Below are positions 28,845 through 38,700 of a stretch of 64,000 nucleotides of DNA, piece by piece. Below the pieces are notes generated by a model. The model ran no database searches. It worked only from the letters and a program-made list of their open reading frames with translations, and was not told the origin of the DNA. How positions within the stretch are numbered: the first letter of the stretch is position 1; every line of letters starts with the position of its first letter. The translations under genes and the position numbers were made by a program. Source of the DNA: Dinoroseobacter sp. (GTDB taxonomy: Bacteria; Pseudomonadota; Alphaproteobacteria; Rhodobacterales; Rhodobacteraceae); the NCBI GenBank assembly GCA_017643385.1, contig JAEPNN010000006.1, positions 124,001 through 188,000 of the forward strand, read 5' to 3'.

Positions 28845-29897
28845 ATGTCTGACCTTTCGAAGCTCCCTGTCACAGTTGTAACTGGCTTTCTCGGATCGGG
28901 GAAAACAACGCTCATTCGGCATCTTATGACGAACCCGCAAGGTAAACGATTGGCGGTTGTGGTGAATGAATTTGGCGATGTTGGTGTTGATGGAGAGATC
29001 CTGAAAAGCTGTGCAATCCCCGAATGCCCTGCGGAAAACATCATGGAGCTCGCAAACGGGTGTATTTGCTGCACAGTCGCCGACGACTTCATCCCAACGA
29101 TTGAGGCCCTGATGGCGCTAGAGCCGCGCCCCGAGCACATCATAATCGAAACCTCGGGTCTCGCATTGCCCAAACCGCTCCTGAAGGCGTTTGATTGGCC
29201 GGACATTCGCTCAAAAATCACTGTTGATGGTGTGATCGCACTCGCAGATGCGGAGGCCGTAGCCGCCGGGCGCTTCGCCCCCGACGTGAAGGCGGTAGAA
29301 GCCCAGCGCGTGGCAGATGACAGCCTAGACCACGAAACACCCCTGTCTGAGGTCTTCGAAGATCAGATCAGCTGTGCGGATATCGTGTTGCTGACGAAAC
29401 CCGATTTGGCCGGTACTGATGGGCTCGCAAAGGCCAAGGATATCATTGCCGCCGAAGCCCCCCGCCCCTTGCCGGTTGTTGAGGTTGCTGAAGGGATCGT
29501 TGATCCGCGTATCGTCCTGGGCCTCGAAGCCGCCGCAGAAGATGACATGGACGCCCGTCCAAGCCACCACGATGGACATGACGACCATGAACACGATGAT
29601 TTCGACTCTATCGTTGTCGATATTCCTGAGGTTGATGATCCGGCAGATCTGGTCGCCAAGATCGAGCAGATGGCCCGTCAGCAGAACATTCTGCGCGTAA
29701 AAGGCTATGCCGCCGTGACCGACAAACCGATGCGGCTACTGGTCCAGGCCGTTGGTGCGCGCGTGCGTTATCAATTCGACCGGCCATGGCGTCCTGATGA
29801 GGCAAGACGGGGCCGTTTGGTCGTGATTGCCGAACATGATGACGTGAATACGAACGCAATCATGAATGCGCTCGTTGATAAAGTGGCAGCCGAATAA
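28845..29897 (+). CDS. cobW: CobW, G3E-family metal-handling GTPase
   Basis: 350 residues. P-loop GFLGSGKTT near residues 12-20, the CxCC metal motif in NGCICCTV, and a base-recognition TKPD where NKxD is usual. A His/Asp-rich stretch (HHDGHDDHEHDD) near residue 250 and a CobW C-terminal domain follow. CobW is thought to bring cobalt to the CobNST chelatase. It lies directly before cobN and behind the B12 riboswitch, which supports the cobalamin role over zinc-chaperone paralogues. Confidence 0.93.
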   Translation: MSDLSKLPVTVVTGFLGSGKTTLIRHLMTNPQGKRLAVVVNEFGDVGVDGEILKSCAIPECPAENIMELANGCICCTVADDFIPTIEALMALEPRPEHIIIETSGLALPKPLLKAFDWPDIRSKITVDGVIALADAEAVAAGRFAPDVKAVEAQRVADDSLDHETPLSEVFEDQISCADIVLLTKPDLAGTDGLAKAKDIIAAEAPRPLPVVEVAEGIVDPRIVLGLEAAAEDDMDARPSHHDGHDDHEHDDFDSIVVDIPEVDDPADLVAKIEQMARQQNILRVKGYAAVTDKPMRLLVQAVGARVRYQFDRPWRPDEARRGRLVVIAEHDDVNTNAIMNALVDKVAAE

Positions 29898-29912
29898 GGG
29901 ACGCTCGCCGAA

Positions 29913-32900
29913 ATGCATGTCGTTTTCCGAGAAAGCCACGGGCTGGAGGAGACCGAGACACCGACTGATCTGGGACAATCTCCCGCTGATCTCGTGGTGT
30001 TGTCGTTCTCCGACAGTGACCTTGGCGTGTTCTCGGCAGCTTGGCATGGTGGCAAAGACAAGTTGCCGACCCTGAGACTTGCCAACATCGCTGCGCTTAA
30101 GCACCCGTTATCGGTCGACACCTACATCGAACAGACCTTGTGTGGGGCAAAAGGTATCCTGATCCGATTGATCGGCGGCCTGCCCTATTGGTCCTATGGC
30201 GTGCAGCAAATCAAAGCCTTCGCTGAACAAAACGGCATCGCCCTTGCGGTTTTGCCGGCTGACGGCCGGGTAGATCCCACGCTGGACGAGGTTTCAACAC
30301 TGCCCGTTTCGACGCTTCGCAGGCTCTCGCATCTGTGCGACACGGGTGGAGAAGTAGCGGCGCGCGCAGCTCTTGCCCAACTCGCACTCGCTGCGGGGCT
30401 TTATGCAGGCCCCGTGCGGGGCGCGAAAAGCCTGCCTACAGTTGGCGCGTGGACACCTGAGCATGGGGTCAGCTGCCCACTGATCCGACCCGTTTCAGAC
30501 AGGCCTCTTGTTTTGGTCACGTTCTACCGTGCGTTTGTAGCCGCCGCGGATCTCGATCCGATCAAGTCAATGTTTCACGCGCTCCGTGCTGCTGGTTTCG
30601 ACACACTTGGTCTTTTTGCACCGTCGCTCAAAGCCCCCGGGGCCGCCGAATGGATCGCGCGACAGGTTGCGTTTCACAAACCGGCCGCAATCCTGAACGC
30701 AACATCTTTTAGCGGCAAAGGCGAGGCTGGCACCTCGCCATTGGATGCCGGGAACGTACCTGTTTTCCAAATCGCGCTCGCCACGTCGACCCGGACTGCA
30801 TGGCAGGACGCCGAACGTGGCTTATCGGCGGCCGATTTGGCCATGCATGTTGTGCTGCCGGAACTGGACGGGCGCCTCTTCGCAGGGGTGGCGTCCTTCA
30901 AAGAGCCCCAGGAGCGTGATCTGCTTCTCGAGTTTTCGCGCTATGCACACGCACCCGTGCAGACCCGGATTGATGCGATCACGCAAAGGGTCTCGGCTTG
31001 GATACATCTTGCGCGGCGCCCGCCGGCTGAAAGACGTCCGGCACTGGTTCTGTCCACCTACCCGGGCAAAGCCTGGAATATGGCGCATGCCGTCGGATTG
31101 GATGCGCTCGCCTCAGCCGAAGCGATCCTTGAGGACCTGTCAGATGCAGGACACGACATCCGGTCAGGGGGTCCGCTGCAACCTGCGTTAGATGCAAGGA
31201 CAAGCTCTTGGCCGGTTTCGGAGTATCTTGAGGCGCTGGGGTCGCTTCCGAAATCCCTTCGCGATGATCTATTCGATGTCTGGGGCGCGCCGGAAGACGA
31301 TCCATCGATCGAGAATGGCACCTTCCGCTTTGCCGCCACCAAGCGCGGAAGAGCCACTGTGGCCCTTCAGCCAGAACGCGCCACTCCAGAGCTGCGCGAC
31401 GACGAGTATCATGATCTTGGGCGCACGCCACGCCACGGTTATGTGGCGTTTTACCTTTGGCTGCAAAAGCAGTGCGATGCTCTGGTGCATATCGGGGCCC
31501 ATGGCACTCTGGAGTGGTTGCCCGGCAAATCCGTCGCGCTGTCTGACGCCTGCTGGCCCGAAGCCCTAATCCGGGACACTCCGGTCATATATCCCTTCAT
31601 CGTCAATGACCCCGGCGAGGCCGCGCAGGCAAAGCGCCGAATTGGTGCGGTGACCTTGGGCCATGTTCCACCACCCATGGCCAACAGCGAAACGCCGGAC
31701 AGGCTGATCCAGCTTGAAGCCCTACTCGACGAGTTTTCCAATGCAGACGGTCTGGATCCGCGCCGACGCGACAGACTCCAGAACGACATCCGAAGCGAGG
31801 CTCAAGCCCTTGGTGTCGAACAGGACTTAGGACTGGACCGCGCAACAAACAGCGCGGAAGCGATTACGCGCATCGACCGGTTTGTGTGTGATATCAAGGA
31901 AAGTCAGTTTGGAGACGGTCTGCACATCTGGGGTCGCTTGCCAAAATCCGGGTCTGCCGTTGATCTCGAAGGGGCTGTTTCTGCGGAACGTCGCGCTTTG
32001 ATCCTTGCGCTTGATGGTCATCGCATCGATGCCGGGCCGTCAGGGTCCCCCTTTCGAGGGCGCACCGACGTGCTTCCAACGGGCCGGAACCTTACGACAA
32101 TTGATCCACGATCCGTGCCCTCGCGAAATGCGTATGCGCAAGGCGTGAAGCTGGCAGAGGAGCTGGTGCGCAAACACCTTCAAGACCATGGGGACTGGCC
32201 ACGCGGTCTGATCGTTGATCTCTGGGGATCAGCCACGATGCGCACGGCGGGGGAAGAGTTCGCCATGGCTCTTGCACTGCTGGGGGTACGACCAATCTGG
32301 GACGCTGGCACCGAGCGGGTTTCAGGCATCGAAGTTCTGCCGATCGCTGAACTGGACCGCCCACGGATCGACGTGACCTTGCGCGTATCAGGGCTCTTTA
32401 GGGATGTCTTCCCCACGCTGGCTAAGCTTTTTGGCACCGCCGTTTCCGCCTTGGCAAAAAAAGACGAAGCGCCTGACTGGAACCCTTACGTCGGAACCGG
32501 AAGCGCGCGTGTTTTCGGCCCGAAACCCGGCAGCTATGGCCTGGGCATGGGGACCTCGCTGGAGGATTATAGCGTTGAAGGCAAAGCGCGCGCCGGATCT
32601 GCTTGGCTTGCCGCAAGCGCCTATGCGCTCGATGGTGATGAGACCCGTGAAAACCTTGAGGCCCTGAAAAACCTTGTCCGAAAGGCCGACGGGTTTGTGC
32701 ATCTTCAGGACTTGCCCGAAACAGATCTGCTCATGGCATCGGACTATGCGGCACACGAAGCGGGCTTCGCGGCGGCACAGGCGGTGACCGGCGGCCAAGC
32801 CGCGCTTTACCATTTGGACAACACCAATCCCGAAGCGCCCCGGGCCCGCACGCTGAGCGAAGAAATTGCGCGCGTGGTTCAGGCGCGCGCGGCAAACCCC

Positions 32901-33188
32901 AACTGGCTTGCGGGGATGATGCGACACGGCTTCCGAGGCGCTGCGGAAGTCGCAGCGACGTTGGATCACCTCGCCGCGTTTGCCCATCTCGCGGGGGTCG
33001 TCAACGCACACCTGTTTGATCTCTACTATGAGGCAACTTTGGGAAATGACGATGTGCTGGACTTCCTTGAGCGCGAAAACCCGGGCGCATTTAAAGCAAT
33101 GCAAGATCAGTTCGCGGCCCTAGATGCCGCCGGGCTCTGGCAGTCGCGTCGCAATTCCATCCGTGCCGCGATGGAGGCCGCGGAATGA
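29913..33188 (+). CDS. cobN: Aerobic cobaltochelatase large subunit CobN
   Basis: 1091 residues of the CobN/magnesium chelatase H-subunit family. With CobS and CobT (not in this window) it inserts Co2+ into hydrogenobyrinic acid a,c-diamide using ATP. Recognisable segments are IGGLPYWSYG, HIGAHGTLEWLPGKSVALS, the DPGEAAQAKRR region and FHLADLP-like FVHLQDLPETD near the C-terminus. The length is slightly below the ~1,200 of some homologues. It begins 15 bp after cobW and overlaps cobG by 4 bp. Its presence marks the oxygen-dependent (late cobalt insertion) B12 pathway. Confidence 0.95.
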   Translation: MHVVFRESHGLEETETPTDLGQSPADLVVLSFSDSDLGVFSAAWHGGKDKLPTLRLANIAALKHPLSVDTYIEQTLCGAKGILIRLIGGLPYWSYGVQQIKAFAEQNGIALAVLPADGRVDPTLDEVSTLPVSTLRRLSHLCDTGGEVAARAALAQLALAAGLYAGPVRGAKSLPTVGAWTPEHGVSCPLIRPVSDRPLVLVTFYRAFVAAADLDPIKSMFHALRAAGFDTLGLFAPSLKAPGAAEWIARQVAFHKPAAILNATSFSGKGEAGTSPLDAGNVPVFQIALATSTRTAWQDAERGLSAADLAMHVVLPELDGRLFAGVASFKEPQERDLLLEFSRYAHAPVQTRIDAITQRVSAWIHLARRPPAERRPALVLSTYPGKAWNMAHAVGLDALASAEAILEDLSDAGHDIRSGGPLQPALDARTSSWPVSEYLEALGSLPKSLRDDLFDVWGAPEDDPSIENGTFRFAATKRGRATVALQPERATPELRDDEYHDLGRTPRHGYVAFYLWLQKQCDALVHIGAHGTLEWLPGKSVALSDACWPEALIRDTPVIYPFIVNDPGEAAQAKRRIGAVTLGHVPPPMANSETPDRLIQLEALLDEFSNADGLDPRRRDRLQNDIRSEAQALGVEQDLGLDRATNSAEAITRIDRFVCDIKESQFGDGLHIWGRLPKSGSAVDLEGAVSAERRALILALDGHRIDAGPSGSPFRGRTDVLPTGRNLTTIDPRSVPSRNAYAQGVKLAEELVRKHLQDHGDWPRGLIVDLWGSATMRTAGEEFAMALALLGVRPIWDAGTERVSGIEVLPIAELDRPRIDVTLRVSGLFRDVFPTLAKLFGTAVSALAKKDEAPDWNPYVGTGSARVFGPKPGSYGLGMGTSLEDYSVEGKARAGSAWLAASAYALDGDETRENLEALKNLVRKADGFVHLQDLPETDLLMASDYAAHEAGFAAAQAVTGGQAALYHLDNTNPEAPRARTLSEEIARVVQARAANPNWLAGMMRHGFRGAAEVAATLDHLAAFAHLAGVVNAHLFDLYYEATLGNDDVLDFLERENPGAFKAMQDQFAALDAAGLWQSRRNSIRAAMEAAE

Positions 33189-34315
33189 CTGCGCCGGATC
33201 CCTCCGTGAAAGGCTGGTGCCCAAGCGCCTACCGTCCGATGATGTCCGGAGACGGTTTGGTCGTGCGCATACGCCCCAACCTGGCAAGGCTCAAACAGGC
33301 GCAAATCCTTGAGCTTTGCGATCTTGCCGAACGCTTCGGAAACGGGATTCTTGAGTTTACAAATCGCGCCAATCTTCAATTGCGGGGTATATCGGAAACA
33401 GGGTTTCCTGAGCTGCTCGATGCCTTAAACGCATTGCAGGTGCTGGACACCGATCCGGAGATTGAGCGCCGACGAAACATTCTGGTCAACCCATTTTGGA
33501 AATACGCAGATCGCACTGTCCGGTTGGCGAATGTTCTGGCTGCAAAACTGGATAAGTTGCCCGATCTGCCCGCAAAGTTTGGCTTTGCCGTAGACACAGG
33601 CGAATGGCCCGTACTGGCAGAGGCCTCCGCAGATATCAGACTGGAGGCACTCGCATCAGGCGATATTTTGGTGCGCGCAGACGGGATGCAATCGGGCGTC
33701 GCATGCGATGAAAGCAATGCGATAGATACCGTTCTGGCGATGGCAGATTGGTTTGTACGCAACGCGACCAACGAAGCACGACGCATGCGTACGCTGTTGA
33801 GGCATATTCATTTGCCAGAACACTGGACCCAGCATCCCGCAGCGACGCCCGCGCCAGTACCGGGACTTGGGCAGTGCGATCAAGGCCAATTGGTTGCAGT
33901 CCCCTTTGGCCAGATTGATGCGAAAACTCTGAGGGCTTGCGCGGATTTGGCAGAAGCTATCCGGCTCACACCCTGGCGCATCCTGCTTCTGGAACGCGTC
34001 ACGGGTTTCAGCCACCCTGATTTGGTGACCGACCAAAATGACCCGTTGCTTCAGGCCGACGCCTGTCCGGGTGCTCCGCTATGTGCCAGCGCCTCTGTCG
34101 CAACGCGTGCCCTCGCACGACAGATCGCACCGCTTGTCGCCGGGCGCGTGCATGTCTCCGGCTGTTCAAAAGGATGCGCCCGATCAAAGGCATCTGATGT
34201 GACACTCGTTGGGCGCGACGGCCTGTTTGACATTGTTCGAAGCGGCACGGCACAAGCGAGCCCCGAGCGAACCGGGCTCTCGCCCAAAGAAATTTCGAAA
34301 GAACTGAGCGCCTGA
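33185..34315 (+). CDS. cobG: Precorrin-3B synthase CobG
   Basis: 376 residues, nitrite/sulfite-reductase fold. CobG uses O2, a 4Fe-4S centre and iron to make precorrin-3B, the step that readies the macrocycle for ring contraction. Cluster cysteines are in ACPGAPLCASA and SGCSKGCA near residues 300-340. It overlaps cobN (4 bp) and shares a base with the cobH start (TGATG). CobG rather than the alternative CobZ is used here. Confidence 0.93.
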   Translation: MTAPDPSVKGWCPSAYRPMMSGDGLVVRIRPNLARLKQAQILELCDLAERFGNGILEFTNRANLQLRGISETGFPELLDALNALQVLDTDPEIERRRNILVNPFWKYADRTVRLANVLAAKLDKLPDLPAKFGFAVDTGEWPVLAEASADIRLEALASGDILVRADGMQSGVACDESNAIDTVLAMADWFVRNATNEARRMRTLLRHIHLPEHWTQHPAATPAPVPGLGQCDQGQLVAVPFGQIDAKTLRACADLAEAIRLTPWRILLLERVTGFSHPDLVTDQNDPLLQADACPGAPLCASASVATRALARQIAPLVAGRVHVSGCSKGCARSKASDVTLVGRDGLFDIVRSGTAQASPERTGLSPKEISKELSA

Positions 34316-34944
34316 TGCCTTACACCTACGAAACCGATGGGGCTGCGATCTATAAGCAGTCTTTCGCCACGATCCGTTCCGAAGCGAACCTCAGTAGGTT
34401 TGCCAAAGACGAAGAACAAGTGGCCGTGCGCATGATCCACGCGGCCGGCATGGTCGGTCTTGAGGAATTCGTGCACCTATCGCCTGGCTTCGTTGATGCT
34501 GCGAGAACCGCGTTGGAAGCCGGGGCACCGATCTTGTGCGACGCGCGTATGGTCTCTGAAGGCGTGACCCGCCCGCGCCTTCCCGCAAATAATGACGTGA
34601 TTTGCACTTTGCATGATGATGGGGTTCGTGAACTCGCGTCAAAGATGGGCAATACACGGTCTGCCGCAGCGCTGGAGCTATGGCGTCCACATCTCGCTGG
34701 CGCTTTGGTCGCCATTGGAAATGCGCCCACGGCCCTCTTTCATTTGCTCAATATGCTCGAAGATCCCGACTGCCCGCGACCCGCAGCAATCATCGGCTGC
34801 CCTGTCGGGTTCGTCGGTGCCGTTGAAAGCAAGGATGCCTTGTGGGAGGCCCAGCCTGTGCCAAGTTGCATCGTGAAAGGCCGGCTTGGCGGCAGCGCCA
34901 TCACCGTGGCGGCCATCAATGCGATCGCGAGCAGAAAAGAATGA
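34315..34944 (+). CDS. cobH: Precorrin-8X methylmutase CobH
   Basis: 209 residues. Moves the C11 methyl group to C12, turning precorrin-8x into hydrogenobyrinic acid. The catalytic histidine motif RMIHAAGM is near residue 42, and GNAPTALFHLL and GCPVGFVGAVESK are conserved. The start shares one base with the cobG stop, and the stop overlaps the cobI start (ATGA). Confidence 0.95.
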   Translation: MPYTYETDGAAIYKQSFATIRSEANLSRFAKDEEQVAVRMIHAAGMVGLEEFVHLSPGFVDAARTALEAGAPILCDARMVSEGVTRPRLPANNDVICTLHDDGVRELASKMGNTRSAAALELWRPHLAGALVAIGNAPTALFHLLNMLEDPDCPRPAAIIGCPVGFVGAVESKDALWEAQPVPSCIVKGRLGGSAITVAAINAIASRKE

Positions 34945-35669
34945 GCACTGGGACCCTATATGGCGTCGGACTGGGTCCGGGGGCGCAAGACCTGATGTCA
35001 GTGCGCGCCGATCGCCTGATCCGGTCGGCAAAGCATGTCGCGTTTTTCAGAAAGGCGGGGCGCTCCGGTCAGGCCCGGCGCATCGTTGAGGGAATGCTGC
35101 CAAGTTCTGCCATCGAGTTCCCGATGGAATACCCGGTCACAACAGAAATCCCGCTGTCAGACCCTGCCTATAATGAAACGCTTTCTGCATTTTACGCCCA
35201 ATGCACCGCACATGTGAAAGGCCTCCTGGATGCCGGAGAGGATGTTGTCGCGCTCTGCGAAGGGGATCCGTTTTTTTATGGCTCCTTCATGCATCTCTAC
35301 ACGCGATTGAAGGACGACGTTCCGGTTGAAGTTGTCCCCGCCATTACAGGTATGTCGGGTGCGTGGACCGCAACAGGAATGCCCGTGACATGGGGCGATG
35401 ATGTCTTGTCCGTTCTAATGGGCACGCTTCCCGAAGATGCGCTTGTCACCCACATGCGCAACGCAGACGCGCTGGTTGTGATGAAAATCGGACGGAACAT
35501 AACCAAGATCCGCAATGCGCTCGAACGCGCGGGACGGTTCGACGCGGCCTGGCTTGTTGAATTTGCCACGATGGAAGGCCAGACCGTAACGAAACTGTCC
35601 GAGGCTGAAGGCAAAGTTACGCCCTATTTCTCGATCATCATTGTGCACGGTCAGGGGCGACGCCCGTGA
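34941..35669 (+). CDS. cobI: Precorrin-2 C20-methyltransferase CobI
   Basis: 242 residues, SAM-dependent tetrapyrrole methylase fold. Methylates precorrin-2 at C20 to precorrin-3A. GVGLGPGAQDL (residues ~8-18), CEGDPFFYGSFMHLY and VPAITGMSGAW are the family loops. Start ATG 34941 overlaps the cobH stop; the upstream frame to 34842 is inside cobH. It ends in overlap with the GTG start of cobJ. Confidence 0.95.
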   Translation: MSTGTLYGVGLGPGAQDLMSVRADRLIRSAKHVAFFRKAGRSGQARRIVEGMLPSSAIEFPMEYPVTTEIPLSDPAYNETLSAFYAQCTAHVKGLLDAGEDVVALCEGDPFFYGSFMHLYTRLKDDVPVEVVPAITGMSGAWTATGMPVTWGDDVLSVLMGTLPEDALVTHMRNADALVVMKIGRNITKIRNALERAGRFDAAWLVEFATMEGQTVTKLSEAEGKVTPYFSIIIVHGQGRRP

Positions 35670-36418
35670 CCGGCTGGGTCACCATCGTGGGGCTTGGCCC
35701 CGGCAATGAAGACATGGTGACGCCCGAGGTGCGCGCAGCCTTGGCAGAGGCCACGGATGTGGTTGGCTATATTCCCTACGTTGCGCGCGTCACCCCCCGC
35801 AAAGGTCTGACCCTGCACGCAAGCGACAATCGCGTAGAGATCGACCGCTCAAAACATGCCCTTGGGATGGCGCAGTCCGGGCGCAAGGTTGTTGTCGTCT
35901 CGTCGGGAGATCCTGGCGTTTTTGCAATGGCGGCCGCGGTATTGGAGGCTGTCGAGCACGGTGATGTAACCTGGCGCAACCTCGATATCCGCGTTTTGCC
36001 GGGGATCACGGCAATGCTGGCCTGTGCTGCCGCTGTCGGAGCCCCACTTGGACACGATTTTTGCACCATCAATCTCAGCGACAATCTCAAGCCTTGGTCA
36101 CTGATAGAAAAGCGACTGCGTTTGGCCGCAGAAGCGGATTTCGCGATGGCGTTTTATAATCCTCGCTCAAAATCCCGTCCGGAAGGGTTTGCTAAGGCGC
36201 TGGATGTCCTGAAAGAGGTTTGCACCCCGCAACAGCCAATTATTTTTGGACGCGCCATTTCTACGCCGGAGCAATCCATCAAAGTTGTACCGCTCAAAGA
36301 CGCCACACCGGACATGGCGGACATGAGGACGATGGTCATCGTTGGATCGTCCGCGACCCGGATCATCGAGCGCGAGGGAATGCCGCTGATCTATACGCCG
36401 CGTTCAGTTGTCTCATGA
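35666..36418 (+). CDS. cobJ: Precorrin-3B C17-methyltransferase CobJ (ring contraction)
   Basis: 250 residues. Methylates C17 of precorrin-3B with ring contraction to precorrin-4. Motifs are VGLGPGNEDMVTPE, SSGDPGVFAMAAAVLE and NPRSKSRPEGF. GTG start overlapping the cobI stop (GTGA). Its 3' end overlaps by 28 bp the end of the oppositely oriented cobK. Confidence 0.95.
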   Translation: MTGWVTIVGLGPGNEDMVTPEVRAALAEATDVVGYIPYVARVTPRKGLTLHASDNRVEIDRSKHALGMAQSGRKVVVVSSGDPGVFAMAAAVLEAVEHGDVTWRNLDIRVLPGITAMLACAAAVGAPLGHDFCTINLSDNLKPWSLIEKRLRLAAEADFAMAFYNPRSKSRPEGFAKALDVLKEVCTPQQPIIFGRAISTPEQSIKVVPLKDATPDMADMRTMVIVGSSATRIIEREGMPLIYTPRSVVS

Positions 36419-37143
36419 AGCCAGTCGATTACAGCTTGCGGATCATGAACCTCTGCCCGCGCGGGAAGTACGGGCCGATCGATCATCACGACGGGCAATC
36501 TCAGGTTACGCGCGGCTTCGATCTTGGCGTATGCACCAGACCCGCCGGCGTTTTTCGACACGACCGTGTCAATTTCAAACTCCTCCAAAATCGCACGATC
36601 CGAAGCCATCGTGAAGGGCCCTCGCGAAACCAATACATGGTGGTGGGGAAAACTCGGTGGAGTTTCAGGCGGATCCACCAGTCGCAGCAGATAGAAGTGC
36701 TGCAGGTTTGGGGTGAACTCATCCAGATGCATTCGCCCGACAGCCAGCATTACGCGTTTTGCCTCCCCTTTCAGCGCCGCAACAGCACCGGAAATATCGG
36801 GAACCCGGGTCCAAGCGTCTCCATTCTGGGCCGTCCAGGCAGGTCGTGTCAGAGCGACCATCGGAACCTTGGCGCGCGCACAGGCCGTTACAGCATTGCG
36901 GCTCATCTGGGCCGCGAACGGGTGCGTCGCATCAACCACATGGGTCACGTGATGGTCGCGCAGATAAATCGCAAGGCCCTCAGGGCCACCGAAGCCTCCT
37001 ATCCGGCGGGGGATCGGATGCCGCGCAGGCCGCTCGACCCGGCCCGCGAAAGATACGGTGGCCTGAATGCCATCCTCAGCCAGCCGCTTACACAAGGCCG
37101 TGGCTTCAATGGTGCCGCCCAGAACAAGGAGGTTTGGGGCCAT
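36391..37143 (-). CDS. cobK: Precorrin-6A reductase CobK, inverted inside the cob operon
   Basis: 250 residues. NADPH-dependent reductase making precorrin-6B (dihydro form). Motifs are LLVLGGTIEA near the N-terminus, VVDATHPFAAQMSRN and VSKNAGGSGAYAKI. It lies on the opposite strand to all other cob genes, overlapping the end of cobJ by 28 bp and the start of cobL by 2 bp at the shared CATG 37141-37144. GGAG on the minus strand about nine bases upstream supports the ATG at 37143; an upstream Met at 37167 is the alternative. Its promoter must lie inside cobL, so it is not part of the riboswitch-led transcript. Confidence 0.93.
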   Translation of the reverse strand: MAPNLLVLGGTIEATALCKRLAEDGIQATVSFAGRVERPARHPIPRRIGGFGGPEGLAIYLRDHHVTHVVDATHPFAAQMSRNAVTACARAKVPMVALTRPAWTAQNGDAWTRVPDISGAVAALKGEAKRVMLAVGRMHLDEFTPNLQHFYLLRLVDPPETPPSFPHHHVLVSRGPFTMASDRAILEEFEIDTVVSKNAGGSGAYAKIEAARNLRLPVVMIDRPVLPARAEVHDPQAVIDWLHETTERGV

Positions 37144-38341
37144 GTCTGATGCTCCGTGGCTGACCATTATTGGCGTTGGTGAGGACGGGCGTGCCGGACT
37201 AGGCGCGGCAAGTCAATCCGCGCTGGACAGTGCAGACGTGGTGATGGGGCCGGAACGGCATCTTGATTTGATAGGCGACACGAAGGCCAAACGTATCGTC
37301 TGGCCGGTGCCATTTGCAGACGGACTAGAAACCCTGCTGTCGCTTCGTCCCCAAAAAGTCGTCGTGCTCGCCTCAGGGGATCCATTTTGGTTCGGGGCGG
37401 GCAGCACGATATCACGGCATTTGTCGGAACACGAATGGATGGCACTCCCGAATATCTCGACATTTGCAGGCGTGGCATCGCGTTTGGGTTGGGCCTTGGA
37501 AAGCACGGCTTGTCTGGGCTTGCACGCAGCGCCCCTGCAAAGACTGCGCCCCATGCTGTCGCAAGGCTCAAAAGCGATCGTTCTGTTGCGCGACGGGAAG
37601 GCGGTTGCTGATTTGGCCGACCTGCTGACCACGCTCGGGTTTGGCGCAAGTCTCTTGCACAGCTTCGAAGCATTGGGGGGAGGGCGTGAACGACGGACTA
37701 ATTTTCGTGCAAATGCCGTTCCAGACACAACTTTTGCGCACCCTGTCTGTGTCGCACTGACCTGTGAGGGAGATGGTAGCCCCATCCCCAAAACCGCCGG
37801 CATCGCAGATGAGTTTTTCAAAACAGATGGCACGATGACCAAACGCCCAGTGCGCGCACTGACACTGTCTGCGCTTGCTCCGAAGCCCGGCGAACACTTG
37901 TGGGATCTGGGAAGCGGATCGGGGTCGATTGCGATCGAGTGGCTCCTGTCAGACCCCTCCACCAGCGCCACTGCGGTTGAACTTCGAGCGGAGCGTGTCC
38001 AGCTGTCAAATGAAAACGCACTGACTCTGGGTGTAGACCGCCTGAAAACCGTTCAAGGCGAGATTGAAGCGTCACTCGAAAGCCTGCCACCTCCAGACGC
38101 CGTGTTCATCGGTGGTGGACTTTCAGAAACGCTTCTTGAGCGACTTTTTGATGTTTTGCCGTCTGGCGTGCGTCTTGTCGTGAACGCGGTGACGCTGGAA
38201 GCCGAAGCCCTGCTGAGCATCTGGCACACACAGAAGGGCGGTAGCCTAATGAGAATTGAGCTTGCACGCGCCGAGCCGCTGGGATCAAAGCGCGGTTGGC
38301 GAGCAAGCTATCCGATTGTGCAATGGAGCGTGACAACATGA
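37142..38341 (+). CDS. cobL: Precorrin-6B C5,15-methyltransferase (decarboxylating) CobL, CbiE-CbiT fusion
   Basis: 399 residues. The N-terminal ~200 are a CbiE-type tetrapyrrole methylase (IIGVGEDGRAGL, VVLASGDPFWFGAGS). The C-terminal ~190 are a CbiT-type Rossmann methyltransferase with DLGSGSGSIAIEWLL as the SAM loop. Together they methylate C5 and C15 and decarboxylate the C12 side chain. Strong SD AAGGAGG at 37126-37132 sits nine bases before the ATG, inside the coding region of the divergent cobK. Confidence 0.95.
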   Translation: MSDAPWLTIIGVGEDGRAGLGAASQSALDSADVVMGPERHLDLIGDTKAKRIVWPVPFADGLETLLSLRPQKVVVLASGDPFWFGAGSTISRHLSEHEWMALPNISTFAGVASRLGWALESTACLGLHAAPLQRLRPMLSQGSKAIVLLRDGKAVADLADLLTTLGFGASLLHSFEALGGGRERRTNFRANAVPDTTFAHPVCVALTCEGDGSPIPKTAGIADEFFKTDGTMTKRPVRALTLSALAPKPGEHLWDLGSGSGSIAIEWLLSDPSTSATAVELRAERVQLSNENALTLGVDRLKTVQGEIEASLESLPPPDAVFIGGGLSETLLERLFDVLPSGVRLVVNAVTLEAEALLSIWHTQKGGSLMRIELARAEPLGSKRGWRASYPIVQWSVTT

Positions 38342-38700
38342 TCATCGCGGGTTTTGGAGCGCGCGCCTCCGCTACAGATGCCAGTTTCAGGTCAGCCCTT
38401 GATGCCGCATTGGTTGGCAAAACACCCGATGCACTGGCCATAATGGAACCGAAATCGGAGCAGTTGCAGCCACTGGCCTCGGCTATGGGTCTTGAGCTGA
38501 TCAAGGTTCCCGTCGACCACCTCGCAATACAACAAACGATTACGAAGACTGAAGCATCTCAGGCAGCCTATGGCACGGGTAGCGTTGCCGAGGCGACGGC
38601 CTGTGCAGCCGCTGGCGCAAAGGCCAAACTGATGGGACCCCGCGCAGTTTCGACAGATCGATTGGCAACCTGCGCAATCGCGATAGGACCCACAACATGA
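38338..38700 (+). CDS. cobE: Cobalamin biosynthesis protein CobE (CbiG C-terminal-like)
   Basis: 120 residues, homologous to the C-terminal domain of CbiG. The opening [17 protein letters not shown] and the later [15 protein letters not shown] are typical of CobE. It binds tetrapyrroles weakly in studied members, but its exact step is not settled. ATG 38338 overlaps the cobL stop, and the stop overlaps the cobM start. Confidence 0.88.
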   Translation: MIIAGFGARASATDASFRSALDAALVGKTPDALAIMEPKSEQLQPLASAMGLELIKVPVDHLAIQQTITKTEASQAAYGTGSVAEATACAAAGAKAKLMGPRAVSTDRLATCAIAIGPTT

